Assembly: GCF_007197735.1 (NCBI RefSeq)
Contig: NZ_CP041637.1
Coordinates: 1,426,001 to 1,490,000, forward strand
Direction of reading: 5' to 3'
Length of the DNA stretch: 64,000 nt
Source: Formosa sediminum
GTDB lineage: Bacteria > Bacteroidota > Bacteroidia > Flavobacteriales > Flavobacteriaceae
Shown: piece by piece, positions 8,460 through 17,063 of the stretch
Layout of the letters: each line of letters opens with the position of its first letter
Position numbering within the stretch: position 1 is the first letter of the stretch
Notes under the pieces: generated by a model
The model's input: the letters and a program-made list of their open reading frames with translations, nothing else
Database searches by the model: none
What the model was told of the DNA's origin: nothing
Position numbers and translations under genes: made by a program

Positions 8460-8795
8460 TTACATCTCTAATTTATTTACTTTATTCATCATTTGTACGC
8501 CGTGAACTAAAGCTGCGCCGCCACGAATAGCTGCGGAGACATGTAAAGCTTCCATCATTTCTTCTTTAGTAATACCGCGTTGTAAAGCATCTCCTGTATA
8601 AGCATCAATACAATAAGGACATTGTACGGTGTGAGAAACGGCTAATGCAATTAAAGATTTTTCGCGTTCAGTAAGTGCGCCTTCTTCAAAAACTTTTCCA
8701 TAATAATCAAAGAACTTTTCTCCAAGAGTCTCGTTCCATTCAGATATTTTACTAAATTTTTTTAAATCGGCAGGATCGTAATAGGTTTTTTGCAT
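8460..8795 (-). CDS. AhpD-like (carboxymuconolactone decarboxylase family) protein of the arsenosugar cluster
   Basis: 111 residues of all-helical AhpD/CMD fold with the redox pair C59-x-x-C62 (HTVQCPYCIDAY) and the family's ALHVSAAIRGGAALVHG segment. Proteins of this subgroup are routinely found next to arsS and are labelled arsenosugar biosynthesis-associated peroxidase-like. A role in thiol redox chemistry of trivalent arsenic intermediates is an inference. It is the first gene of the minus-strand operon, with arsS 26 bp downstream. An 18-bp inverted repeat lies at 8814-8831, just before the start codon. Confidence 0.82.
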   Translation of the reverse strand: MQKTYYDPADLKKFSKISEWNETLGEKFFDYYGKVFEEGALTEREKSLIALAVSHTVQCPYCIDAYTGDALQRGITKEEMMEALHVSAAIRGGAALVHGVQMMNKVNKLEM

Positions 8796-8813
8796 GTTTA
8801 AGAATAGTTTAGT

Positions 8814-8831
8814 CTATTTCTTTAGAAATAG
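8814..8831. promoter_or_regulatory. Inverted repeat before the arsenosugar-type operon
   Basis: CTATTTC and its exact reverse complement GAAATAG flank TTTA, ending 18 bp upstream of the start codon at 8795. The position fits an operator or a leader hairpin of the minus-strand operon. No regulator of the ArsR type is visible in the window, so the function is only a suggestion. Confidence 0.35.
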
Positions 8832-8899
8832 AACCGTTTATTAAGTCGTTATAGTTTCAGTTTGTTTACAGCTAATTTACTGTTTTTATAAAAATTGAA

Positions 8900-8932
8900 T
8901 TGACTAAGTTTTTGTAAATCTGCATAATTTAG
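8900..8932 (+). promoter_or_regulatory. Possible promoter of the Na+/H+ antiporter gene
   Basis: TTG at 8900-8902 and TAATTTAG at 8925-8932 (one mismatch to TAnnTTTG) are 22 bp apart, within the range seen for Bacteroidota promoters. The box ends 29 bp before the ATG. Confidence 0.3.
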
Positions 8933-8961
8933 AGTTAATTTAAAAATCATAACGATATACT

Positions 8962-10203
8962 ATGGATTATTTTATTATCATCACGACGCTAGTTTTTCTT
9001 TCTGCAGCTTTTGGATACATTAATGTGCGGTTTTTAAAACTCCCCAATACTATAGGGCTAATGCTAATAACTTTGGTATTTACATTAGTTGTTCTTGCGG
9101 TAGCTACAATAGATAAAACTTTATTGTTGGCAGAGCGACAATTAATTACAGAAATAGATTTTGAAACGGTATTGTTAGATATCATGCTAAGTTTTATGCT
9201 TTTTGCAGGTGCGTTACATACTAATTTCGAACAATTAAAAATACAGCGTTGGCCCGTTTTTGTTTTTGCCACTGTTGGTACGCTGCTATCTACGTTTTTA
9301 ATTGGTACACTCGTGTATGGTGTTTTAATGCTTTTAGGTATGGAAGTTGGTTATGTGTATTGTTTGCTTTTTGGAGCTCTAATCTCGCCTACAGATCCCA
9401 TTGCGGTACTTGGAATCTTAAAAAAAGTAGGTGTACCTAAAGATTTAGAGTCTAAAATTGTTGGAGAATCTTTGTTTAACGATGGTGTAGGAGTTGTGGT
9501 TTTTTTAACCATATTTGAAATTGCCAACGTTACTAATGGTGGAGGTGTAGCAGTGCTTGATGTTATTGAGTTATTTGCGCGAGAGGTGATTGGAGGTGTG
9601 GTTTTAGGTTTGCTTTTAGGATATGTAACCTATCGTTTAATGAAATCTATAGACGATTATGATGTTGAGGTGATAATAACTTTAGCTACAGTTATGGTAG
9701 GGACTGTGATTGCACAAAAATTACATTTATCTGCCCCTTTAGCCATGGTTACAGCGGGATTGGTTGTGGGTAACGATACGGTTAGAGGATCTGCAATGTC
9801 TGAAATTACAGAAAATTATGTAGATAAGTTTTGGGAACTAGTAGATATTCTTTTAAACACAATCTTATTTGTGTTAATTGGTATGGAGATGTTGGTTTTG
9901 GAGTTTAAGTGGACCTATATTTTTGCTGGTTTAGTAACTATTCCCATCGCATTATTATGCAGGTATATCTCATTATATGGTCCGATAATTATGTTTGAAA
10001 AACGATTAGATATCGTCCCTAAAACAAATAAAATAATGACTTGGGGTGGGTTAAGAGGCGGAATTTCAATAGCTTTAGCTTTAAGTTTAACTACAGAAAT
10101 GCACAGAGAATTGTTTTTAGTTATTACGTATATCCTAGTTGTATTTTCAATTTTAGTACAAGGATTAACATTAAGTACATTAGTAAAGCGTTTAAACTAT
10201 TAG
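8962..10203 (+). CDS. CPA1-type Na+/H+ antiporter
   Basis: 413 residues with about twelve membrane helices, the usual length for a bacterial NhaP-like cation/proton antiporter. Family motifs include [37 protein letters not shown] with the Asn-Asp pair thought to bind the ion, and [17 protein letters not shown] near the C-terminus. No cytosolic TrkA or CBS domain follows. It works at the inner membrane in Na+ and pH homeostasis, which fits a marine organism. It is transcribed divergently from the arsenosugar-type operon across a 166-bp spacer, and nothing suggests a functional link between them. Confidence 0.88.
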   Translation: MDYFIIITTLVFLSAAFGYINVRFLKLPNTIGLMLITLVFTLVVLAVATIDKTLLLAERQLITEIDFETVLLDIMLSFMLFAGALHTNFEQLKIQRWPVFVFATVGTLLSTFLIGTLVYGVLMLLGMEVGYVYCLLFGALISPTDPIAVLGILKKVGVPKDLESKIVGESLFNDGVGVVVFLTIFEIANVTNGGGVAVLDVIELFAREVIGGVVLGLLLGYVTYRLMKSIDDYDVEVIITLATVMVGTVIAQKLHLSAPLAMVTAGLVVGNDTVRGSAMSEITENYVDKFWELVDILLNTILFVLIGMEMLVLEFKWTYIFAGLVTIPIALLCRYISLYGPIIMFEKRLDIVPKTNKIMTWGGLRGGISIALALSLTTEMHRELFLVITYILVVFSILVQGLTLSTLVKRLNY

Positions 10204-10387
10204 TAAATTATTCTTTATCTTATAGAACTATTAACGTGGGTTTTTTATTTAAAAATGGAGTAAACTAAGCTTTTTTTTAAAGTTTAAAATAACATATGTA
10301 GTATTAGTAAACTTAAAAGAGTTCATGGAGTTATGTATTATTTAGTAGCTTTCAAGAAAATTAAAAAGGAGATTTTAATCTGGAAAT

Positions 10388-11290
10388 ATGGAAAATAAAT
10401 TAAAAGAGGCTTGGTCTAACATGTTAGGAAAGTTAGATGCTTGGTTAAATGATATTGTTGGAGCGATTCCTAATTTTATACTAGCTATCGTTGTATTTAC
10501 GGTGGTACTATATATTTCCAAGTATATTGATAAATTGGTCTCTAAAATATTAATTAGAAGTAAGTTGCAAGCTTCTATGCGACATCTTATATCTAAATTG
10601 GTGTCTGCTGTTATTGTTTTATTTGGGTTATTTCTTGTGCTTGGTATTCTTAATTTAGGTACTGTTTTAAAAACAGCATTAGCAGGAGCTGGAGTTGTAG
10701 GTTTAGCAATTGGTTTGGCATTACAAGGCGCCTTGGCTAATTTTTATTCTGGAGTTGTGTTATCTTACGTTCATTTTGTGAAATTTGGAGACTGGGTAGA
10801 AAGTAATGGTTATGAAGGAGAGATTGTCGATATAGATTTACGTTCTGTGACCTTAAAACAAGTCGATAATAATTTGGTGTATTTACCCAATAAAATGGTA
10901 GTAGAAGCCCCAATAAAAAACTATTCTACAACCTCACAATCCCGTGTTATTTTAAATTGTGGAGTGCACTACGACTCAGATTTAAAATTTGTTAAAGATT
11001 TAGTGATTACAACAATTTATAATGAATTTGAAGCTGTAACATCTAAACAAGATGTATTGTTTATGTATAAAGAATTTGCAGATAGTTCTATTAATTTTGA
11101 AACACGATTCTGGATAGAATCTACGTCGGCATTAGAAGTTGCTAAAGCAAAATCTGAAGCTATAATAGCTATAAAAGCCGTGTTTGATGCTAACGATATT
11201 AATATTCCATTCCCAATTAGAACTTTGGATTTTCCTGATGGTTTTTTAAATGCTTCACCTCAAGAACAATCGTCTGAACCTAATACCTAA
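10388..11290 (+). CDS. Small-conductance mechanosensitive channel, MscS family
   Basis: 300 residues, close to the E. coli MscS length. Three membrane helices are at about 24-45, 65-90 and 97-120. The pore helix is Gly/Ala-rich (GAGVVGLAIGLALQGALANFYSG), and a beta domain follows with GDWVESNGYEGEIVDIDLRSV and YLPNKMV. It opens under membrane tension to release solutes on osmotic downshift. The next gene starts 11 bp later, so the two may be co-transcribed. A 184-bp spacer separates it from the antiporter gene. AAAGGAG occurs there but about 16 bp from the ATG, too far to act clearly as a ribosome site. Confidence 0.9.
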   Translation: MENKLKEAWSNMLGKLDAWLNDIVGAIPNFILAIVVFTVVLYISKYIDKLVSKILIRSKLQASMRHLISKLVSAVIVLFGLFLVLGILNLGTVLKTALAGAGVVGLAIGLALQGALANFYSGVVLSYVHFVKFGDWVESNGYEGEIVDIDLRSVTLKQVDNNLVYLPNKMVVEAPIKNYSTTSQSRVILNCGVHYDSDLKFVKDLVITTIYNEFEAVTSKQDVLFMYKEFADSSINFETRFWIESTSALEVAKAKSEAIIAIKAVFDANDINIPFPIRTLDFPDGFLNASPQEQSSEPNT

Positions 11291-11301
11291 AATTAATTTT
11301 A

Positions 11302-11943
11302 TTGAAAGGATTGCTTTCTAAAATATTATTAATTCTAAGTGTAATCTTGTTACAATCTCAAGCTATGTCTACTGTTTTAATATCTAACTATCATTCTGCA
11401 CCAAAATCTATTCAAGAAGAAGCCAAAAAGGCTTTGTCCTTTTATCCGGAATTAGATAGTGTTGAAATTGATATTCGTTTTAAAAAAGAAATTAAGAAAT
11501 CTACTATGCAGGCTCAGCCTCAATTTTGGAGTTTATTAAAGGGAAAAAAAGGTAGACGTTATGTAATATTTATAAGCAAAAAAATAAAAATTACCGATTC
11601 AGAATTTTCGACTAAACTTATTCCGTCTCATGTTATTGTGGGATGGTTGGGACATGAGTTAGGTCATATTTGTGATTATCAAAATAGGTCTACATTTAAT
11701 TTAATTCGTTTTGGATTTAAGTATTTGTTTTCAGAAAAATTTATAAAAGAAGCAGAGCGCAATGCAGATTCTTTCGCAATTATCCATGGAATGGAAGACT
11801 ACATTATTGCAACTAAAAATTTTATTTTAGATAATGCTAATATACCAGACAGTTATAAAAACCGGATTAAACGTTTCTATTTGTCTCCAGAGGAAATTAT
11901 GTTATTAATAGAGGAGCGCGATCAAAAACTAAAAACAGAGTAG
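11302..11943 (+). CDS. Secreted HExxH putative metalloprotease
   Basis: 213 residues with an N-terminal signal-like helix (about 4-22). HELGH at 118-122 matches the zinc-binding HExxH motif, and EAERNAD at 150-156 resembles the ExxxD element that supplies the third ligand in M48-like gluzincins. There are no further membrane helices of the HtpX type. I do not recognise a named family. A small periplasmic or lipid-exposed zinc peptidase is the best reading. The start codon is TTG at 11302, chosen because it gives the signal segment. It follows the MscS gene by 11 bp and its stop is 2 bp from that of the converging GH3 gene. Confidence 0.6.
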   Translation: MKGLLSKILLILSVILLQSQAMSTVLISNYHSAPKSIQEEAKKALSFYPELDSVEIDIRFKKEIKKSTMQAQPQFWSLLKGKKGRRYVIFISKKIKITDSEFSTKLIPSHVIVGWLGHELGHICDYQNRSTFNLIRFGFKYLFSEKFIKEAERNADSFAIIHGMEDYIIATKNFILDNANIPDSYKNRIKRFYLSPEEIMLLIEERDQKLKTE

Positions 11944-11944
11944 T

Positions 11945-13465
11945 TTAGCTTTTAACAAAAGCTTCCCAGGTTTTAAATTTTTCTTCATTCATAACGCGTT
12001 CCATTTTTACTTGTCCGCCTTTCTTTTTATTTCTAGCATTCCAATTGGCAAAAGTATCGGGAGAGGTTAGTTTTACTTTAAGTCCTTTTAAGGCTTTAGA
12101 TCGTGCAACTGCATAATTTTTATTGGCATCTTTTAAAAAGGTGTCTATGGCTTCAGCTATTTTGGTGGTGTCTTGGGTTGTGTTTTCTGTGCCCAAATAC
12201 CAGCAATGATAGAATCCATCTTCAAATTCTTTCGCACAAATTGTAAATTCAGGAATTTTCATTCCAAATGTATTTTCTAAATGCATCATGGCATCATTCA
12301 TTTTATTCACAGAAAGTTGAGATCCAACTGTATTTAAAAAGAATTTTGTGCGTCCTGTAATTTTAATTTCAGCACGTTCAATATCGGTAAACATAATAGT
12401 GTCTCCGATAATATAACGCCAAGCACCAGAAACAGTGCTAATAATAAGTACGTAGTCGGTATCAAGTTGTACATCTTCTAAAGTAATTGAGGGTGCGTTT
12501 TCAGTAAGCGAACCATCTTCTAAAATATATTCGGGTTTAAAAGGTACAAATTCAAAATATATTCCGTTATCAGTAACCAATTGCATAGATGTGGTTTCGG
12601 GTCTAGCCTGAAAGGCAATAAATCCTTCAGAGGCTAAATATGTATCTATAATGGTTATTGGGTGATCTAAAAGTGCATTAAAACTTTTTTCGTAAGGTTG
12701 AAATGCAACACCTCCTGTGGTGTAAACTTGAAGGTTTGGCCAAATTTCATGAATGTTATTTAAATTGTGATGTGCTATCACTTTTTTTAGCATAAGTTCT
12801 AGCCATGAGGGTATACCACTTAAAGCTCCAATATCCCAGTTTTTTGCATTTTCTGCTATTTTTCGAACACGTTCATCCCAATCGTCTATTTTAGAAATGT
12901 CTTCTCCTGGTTTATAGTACCCGCGAAACCAAAACGGAATATTGCTTGCGCTTATACCGCTAATTTCTCCTTCAAAATGATCTTCTTTCTCAATTAAATC
13001 TGTAGAGCTACCTAACATCATGATTTCTTTTTCAAAGAAATCTGCAGGTAGATCAAATGCATTTAATGCAAAAACCTGTTGTATTCCTGCATTTCTAATG
13101 GCATCTATCATAGCTTTGGTTACAGGAATACGTTTACTTGTTTTTCCTGTAGTTCCAGAACTTAAAGCAAAATAATCTGGATTTCCTGGCCATGTAATAT
13201 CTTCCTCATTATTATGTAAGCGGTGCCACCATACTTTGTTGATTTTATTGTAGTCAAAATAAGGTATGGTATTAGAAAATGCTTCCTGAATATTATCTTG
13301 TTTTAAAAGTGTTTCAAAATTATAATGCTTTCCAAAAGCAGTATGCTTGGCAGTGTCTAATAACGATTTTAAAACTTCTTTTTGATTTTCAACAGGGTTA
13401 GATTCTGGGGTTAACGAGTCTTTAATTTGTATAACACCTTTAATTATATTACCGATAATAGCCAT
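11945..13465 (-). CDS. GH3 family acyl-adenylating enzyme
   Basis: 506 residues over the full GH3 (auxin-responsive promoter family) fold. Visible motifs are the P-loop-like SSGTTGKTSKRIPVT near 103-117, TTGGVAFQPYE, IDTYLASEGFIAFQ and WRYIIGDTI, in the order of the ANL-related adenylate-forming site, followed by GRTKFFLNTVGSQLS and a C-terminal cap. Plant members join amino acids to hormones. The bacterial substrate is unknown and there is no auxin pathway here. It is a single gene between the convergent HExxH gene and tRNA-Phe. No clear -7 box was found. Confidence 0.82.
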   Translation of the reverse strand: MAIIGNIIKGVIQIKDSLTPESNPVENQKEVLKSLLDTAKHTAFGKHYNFETLLKQDNIQEAFSNTIPYFDYNKINKVWWHRLHNNEEDITWPGNPDYFALSSGTTGKTSKRIPVTKAMIDAIRNAGIQQVFALNAFDLPADFFEKEIMMLGSSTDLIEKEDHFEGEISGISASNIPFWFRGYYKPGEDISKIDDWDERVRKIAENAKNWDIGALSGIPSWLELMLKKVIAHHNLNNIHEIWPNLQVYTTGGVAFQPYEKSFNALLDHPITIIDTYLASEGFIAFQARPETTSMQLVTDNGIYFEFVPFKPEYILEDGSLTENAPSITLEDVQLDTDYVLIISTVSGAWRYIIGDTIMFTDIERAEIKITGRTKFFLNTVGSQLSVNKMNDAMMHLENTFGMKIPEFTICAKEFEDGFYHCWYLGTENTTQDTTKIAEAIDTFLKDANKNYAVARSKALKGLKVKLTSPDTFANWNARNKKKGGQVKMERVMNEEKFKTWEAFVKS

Positions 13466-13600
13466 AACATTACTTATTAAGTTCTTGAGTAAAAATAGTA
13501 AAGCGTAAAGTTATTCTTGAGCTCTAAACAGTAAAAAAATAGCCTAAATGAAAGTTGTTAGTGGTATGAAAAACAATAGGTTTAAGAAAGTTTTAAAAAG

Positions 13601-13636
13601 CAAAAACCCCGAAAGCGTAATGTTTTCAGGGTTTTC
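13601..13636 (-). terminator. Terminator of tRNA-Phe
   Basis: On the minus strand AAAACCCTGAAA pairs with TTTCGGGGTTTT over 12 bp with one T-G pair, enclosing a 9-nt loop. T-rich sequence (TTTTTGCTTTTT) overlaps and follows the arm. It begins right after the encoded CCA of the tRNA. Confidence 0.75.
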
Positions 13637-13712
13637 TGGTGGTGCCTCCAGGAATCGAACCAGGGACACAAGGATTTTCAGTCCTTTGCTCTACCAACTG
13701 AGCTAAGGCACC
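13637..13712 (-). tRNA. tRNA-Phe (GAA)
   Basis: The minus strand folds into a full cloverleaf: acceptor GGTGCCT pairs with AGGCACC, the D arm is GCTC with GAGC, the anticodon loop carries GAA between GGACT and AATCC-type stem sequences, and the T arm contains GGTTCGATTCC. The 3' CCA is encoded (13637-13639). The gene has its own strong promoter and terminator. Confidence 0.97.
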
Positions 13713-13730
13713 AGTGCGTAATTGCGAGTG

Positions 13731-13760
13731 CAAATATACAACCTTTTTTTACTTCTCCAA
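13731..13760 (-). promoter_or_regulatory. Promoter of tRNA-Phe
   Basis: On the minus strand TTTTG (TTG at 13758-13760) is followed after 19 bp by TATATTTG (13731-13738), an almost ideal Bacteroidota -33/-7 pair. The -7 box ends 18 bp upstream of the mature tRNA 5' end. Confidence 0.72.
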
Positions 13761-13811
13761 AATTATTTTATAAAAAATGCTTTTGTAAATTCGTGTTTTT
13801 AAACTTTGGCT

Positions 13812-14540
13812 ATGAATTTAATTATTGATGTAGGGAATTCTTTTATAAAACTTGCTGTTTTTGAATTAAATAGAGTTTTGGATAAAAAAATAGTGTCGGC
13901 AGAAAATTTTTTAAAAAATTTTGAAAAATTTATTGAGAAGCATCAGTTTATTGAATACGGAATAATATCTGCCGTAAGTAATGTAAAAGAAGCAGACCTT
14001 TTAAGTATAAAGCGCGTTTGTAAACTGTTTGTATTAGATCATCAAACACCTGTGCCTTTTACCAATCTGTATGCAACCCCAAAAACATTAGGTCTAGATC
14101 GAGTTGCATTAGTTTGTGCAGCAGTTCATCAATTTAAAAATAAAAATGTTTTAATTATAGATGCAGGGACGTGTATTACTTACGATTTTGTGTCTAGTAA
14201 AGCAGAATACTTAGGAGGCGGAATTTCGCCAGGATTACAATTAAGATATAAAGCTTTACATAATTATACTGCTAAATTACCCTTATTACAACCAGAAATG
14301 CCCCAAGATATTGTGGGTAATTCTACAGCTGCATCTATCCATTCTGGAATTGTTTTTGGGATTATAAATGAAATAGAAGGGACTATCTTACAATATACCA
14401 ATACATACGAAAATTTAACAATTGTTTTAACTGGAGGAGACGCAGAATTTTTGTCAAAACAATTAAAATGTAGCATATTTGTGTCTTCAACTTTCCTATT
14501 ACAAGGCTTAAATTCAGTATTACGGTTTAATACAGACTAA
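13812..14540 (+). CDS. coaX: Type III pantothenate kinase
   Basis: 242 residues. It phosphorylates pantothenate in the first step of CoA synthesis. The ASKHA-fold phosphate motifs are visible: DVGNSFIKLAVFE at the N-terminus, GLDRVALVCAA in the middle, IDAGTCITYDFV with the catalytic region, and GGGISPG. A TTG six bases upstream is in frame, but the ATG at 13812 gives the normal N-terminus MNLIIDVGNS. It begins the conserved Flavobacteriia run coaX, TPR protein, lptC, small membrane protein, corC-like, ppiD, although a 349-bp non-coding stretch separates it from the TPR gene. Confidence 0.92.
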   Translation: MNLIIDVGNSFIKLAVFELNRVLDKKIVSAENFLKNFEKFIEKHQFIEYGIISAVSNVKEADLLSIKRVCKLFVLDHQTPVPFTNLYATPKTLGLDRVALVCAAVHQFKNKNVLIIDAGTCITYDFVSSKAEYLGGGISPGLQLRYKALHNYTAKLPLLQPEMPQDIVGNSTAASIHSGIVFGIINEIEGTILQYTNTYENLTIVLTGGDAEFLSKQLKCSIFVSSTFLLQGLNSVLRFNTD

Positions 14541-14889
14541 TAATTTTATATAAGATATTTTCTCTATAAGAGTTATTAGTTTAACCCAGTAAAGCTTAAA
14601 TTAAACGATTGTTAGTATCTTATGAATTAAAGTAGGGTTAAAATTAAATTTATAGATATTATAAGTAATTTGAATGTAGTTTGTATGTTTGGCATGTGTT
14701 TTGGTGTTAAGTTGATAATAAATGTGTTTTCCTTGTTTTTTTTTGAGAGATTCGAAAAAGAATAGGTTGAAGTCTTAAACACAGACTTAGTTAAAAAAAA
14801 CTTTATTAACTTTAGCGCCATATTATCATAAAATGATGGATTGTACGTTACACAGAAATATGATTAACTTTACTCAAAAAAAACAAATT
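14541..14889. other. Non-coding spacer between coaX and the TPR gene
   Basis: AT-rich 349 bp. No convincing terminator was found for coaX, only a 6-bp GTTTAA/TTAAAC pair. A weak -7-like box TAACTTTA at 14807-14814 may start transcription of the TPR gene. In-frame ATGs at 14833, 14836 and 14860 precede the chosen TPR start but would put a polar leader in front of a clear signal peptide. A 64-codon minus-strand frame here is low-complexity and not believed. Confidence 0.5.
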
Positions 14890-16272
14890 ATGAAAATGAA
14901 AGTTACTTTAATAGTAGCAGTATTATGTTTAGGGTTTACAAACGCTATTGCCCAAACTCAAGAAGAATGTACTACTAAATTATCTATTTTTCACGAATAC
15001 GTAAAAGCTAAAAATTATGATGCAGCTTATACGCCATGGATGGAAGTGAGAAAGGCTTGCCCAAAATTTAACAAGGCAATTTATATAGATGGATTTAAGA
15101 TTTTAAATCACAAAATTGAAAATTCTTCAGGAGCAGAAAAGAAAGCTTATATAGAGGATATAATTAAGTTTTATGATGAAGAATATACCAACTTTCCTAG
15201 TAGATCATCTCAAGGAGAGGTTTTAACAGATCAAGCTCTAGAAAAATATGAGTTCAGATCAGAATTAGGATTGTCTGATTTAGATGTTTATAACGCATTT
15301 GATAAAGCGTATACTACAGATAGAGAAAATTTTGTAAAGCCTAAAGCGATTTATGCTTACTTTTCTTTAATGGTAGATTTATATGATGCAAAACAAAAAA
15401 CAGCTCAAGATTTATTTAACAAATACGATGATGTTGTAGAGCGAGTTGATGAAGAAGTAGAAAATTATTCTGAAAAATTAAATAAATTAATAGAGAAAGA
15501 AGAAGCGGGTACAGCTTTAACTAGTAAGGAGTTAAAATACAAAAACTATTATTCTAACTATTTAGATGCGTATGCTAAAATTGGTGGAAGTATAGATGGT
15601 AAGTTAGGTGAGCGCGCAAATTGTGAAAACTTAATTCCGTTATATGAGAAGGATTTTGAAGCACATAAAACAGATGCAGTTTGGTTACAAAGAGCTGCTG
15701 GTAAAATGTCTGATAAAGAATGTACAAGTGATCCGTTATTCTTTAAGTTAGTAAATGCTTACCACAACTTAAATCCGTCGGCAAATTCAGCATACTACTT
15801 AGGGATCCTAAAAGATAAAGAGAATAAAAGTAGTGAAGCACTTAAGTATTACGAACAAGCCTTAAGTTTAGAAACAGACTCTTATAAAAAAGCAAAATTA
15901 TACAGTAAAATTGCAGATAAATTAAAAGCAAGTCACTCATATTCTAAAGCAAGAAGCTACTACCGTGAGGCTTTAAAATTAAACCCGTCTAATGGTCGTC
16001 CTCACTTACAAATAGCAGCAATGTATGCAGCAAGTGCTAATAATTGTGGAGATTCTACATTTAATAAACGTGCCGTATTTTGGTTAGCAGCAGATGAAGC
16101 TTCAAAAGCAGGACGAGTAGATGCTACTTTAAAATCTCATGCAGCACAATCAGCTGCCAACTATAGAGCTAAAGCACCTCAAAAATCTGATATTTTCTCA
16201 GAAGGGAATGCAGGACAAAACATTAGTATTGGTTGTTGGATTGGTGCGAGTGTAACAGTACCTAATTTATAA
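14890..16272 (+). CDS. Secreted tetratricopeptide repeat protein
   Basis: 460 residues from the chosen ATG, which gives a clean signal peptide (MKMKVTLIVAVLCLGFTNA, cut near IAQ). The middle is helical and rich in Glu/Lys. TPR-like pairs are clearest at about 305-395 (SANSAYYLGILKDKENKSSEALKYYEQAL, then YSKARSYYREALKLNPS). The protein is probably periplasmic or outer-membrane attached and acts as a scaffold. No enzymatic motif was seen. The stop is 2 bp before the lptC start, so the two genes are tightly coupled, and a role near the envelope or LPS export is plausible but unproven. Confidence 0.75.
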   Translation: MKMKVTLIVAVLCLGFTNAIAQTQEECTTKLSIFHEYVKAKNYDAAYTPWMEVRKACPKFNKAIYIDGFKILNHKIENSSGAEKKAYIEDIIKFYDEEYTNFPSRSSQGEVLTDQALEKYEFRSELGLSDLDVYNAFDKAYTTDRENFVKPKAIYAYFSLMVDLYDAKQKTAQDLFNKYDDVVERVDEEVENYSEKLNKLIEKEEAGTALTSKELKYKNYYSNYLDAYAKIGGSIDGKLGERANCENLIPLYEKDFEAHKTDAVWLQRAAGKMSDKECTSDPLFFKLVNAYHNLNPSANSAYYLGILKDKENKSSEALKYYEQALSLETDSYKKAKLYSKIADKLKASHSYSKARSYYREALKLNPSNGRPHLQIAAMYAASANNCGDSTFNKRAVFWLAADEASKAGRVDATLKSHAAQSAANYRAKAPQKSDIFSEGNAGQNISIGCWIGASVTVPNL

Positions 16273-16274
16273 AG

Positions 16275-16826
16275 ATGTTATTAAAACATAATAAAGATTT
16301 ATTCATGGTCATAGCAATAGTTATGACCATGTTTGTTTCTTGTGGTAAAAACTTAAACGAGGTTAATAAATTAGATGTTTCTGCTAACGAACCTATTGGT
16401 GTTGCAGAAGTTATTAATCTTAAATACACGGATTCTGGAAGATTAAAGGCAAATTTAATAAGTCCTAAAATGCTGGATTATTCCAACAGGGAGTTTGCTT
16501 TTTCAGAATTTCCAGAGGGTGTACATTTATATCTGTACGATAAAGACAATAATAAAAGTACGGTAATCTCAGATTATGCTATAGTGTACGATCAAACAGG
16601 TTTAATAGATATGCAAGGACATGTAGTTTTAGCAACCTCTACTAACGATACTTTGTTTGCAGATCAGTTATACTACGATCAAAATAAGCAGTGGTTATCC
16701 ACAAATCAGCCTGTTAAATTTAGAACTAAAGGCGATTTAATAAATGGAAATGGTTTTGATTCTGATGTTAATTTTAAGGAAGCAGAAGTGCTTGAAATTA
16801 ACGGAATTATTACACTTGACGAATAA
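16275..16826 (+). CDS. lptC: LPS export protein LptC, lipoprotein form
   Basis: 183 residues. An N-terminal hydrophobic segment ends in a lipobox FVSC with Cys23. The rest matches the LptC beta-jellyroll family: repeated strands such as YTDSGRLKANLISPKMLDY, VHLYLYDKDNNKSTVISDYAIVYDQTGLIDMQGHVVL and TLFADQLYYDQNKQWLSTNQPV. LptC passes lipopolysaccharide from the LptBFG transporter across the periplasm to LptA. The Bacteroidota form is predicted to be lipid-anchored instead of using the E. coli membrane helix. It lies 2 bp after the TPR gene and 39 bp before a small membrane protein gene. Confidence 0.85.
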   Translation: MLLKHNKDLFMVIAIVMTMFVSCGKNLNEVNKLDVSANEPIGVAEVINLKYTDSGRLKANLISPKMLDYSNREFAFSEFPEGVHLYLYDKDNNKSTVISDYAIVYDQTGLIDMQGHVVLATSTNDTLFADQLYYDQNKQWLSTNQPVKFRTKGDLINGNGFDSDVNFKEAEVLEINGIITLDE

Positions 16827-16865
16827 TTCGCTACCTTTACAATAAATTTAATTTTTATATTACTT

Positions 16866-17054
16866 ATGAATAAAACATTTAAGTTTTTTCAATATGCATA
16901 TTTAATATTTGCTGTTGTATTTTTCTACGACGTAGTATCTAATTATATGGCTACAGGCACTCTGTCTTATGGCTCATTATTGCTTGGTGCAGCTGCCGTT
17001 TTTATGTTTTTCTTTAGACAGAGATTTAATAAAAAATTTGATAATAAAGACTAG
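16866..17054 (+). CDS. Small two-helix membrane protein
   Basis: 62 residues with two hydrophobic helices (about 6-26 and 36-52) joined by a short loop, and a basic C-terminus RQRFNKKFDNKD. It has no recognised domain. It is held between lptC (39 bp upstream) and the CorC-like gene (9 bp downstream) on the same strand, which supports it as a real gene. The function is unknown. Confidence 0.65.
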   Translation: MNKTFKFFQYAYLIFAVVFFYDVVSNYMATGTLSYGSLLLGAAAVFMFFFRQRFNKKFDNKD

Positions 17055-17063
17055 TTGCTATAG

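Noticed and set aside
3231-10364. Identical 16-mer CTTTCAAGAAAATTAA at 3231 and 10349
   Set aside because: One shared AT-rich 16-mer in 64 kb is expected by chance. The contexts differ (the gene 3' end versus upstream of mscS).
11947-11963. AGCTTTT-AAC-AAAAGCT inverted repeat as a terminator between the HExxH and GH3 genes
   Set aside because: It lies in the last codons of the GH3 gene and has no T-run on either side.
14627-14821. Minus-strand frame of 64 codons between coaX and the TPR gene
   Set aside because: Composed mainly of Lys, Leu, Ile, Asn and Ser from AT-rich DNA, with no neighbours on that strand and no motif.
14833-14889. Earlier in-frame ATG codons for the TPR protein
   Set aside because: They would place 19 polar residues before a clear signal peptide starting at 14890.
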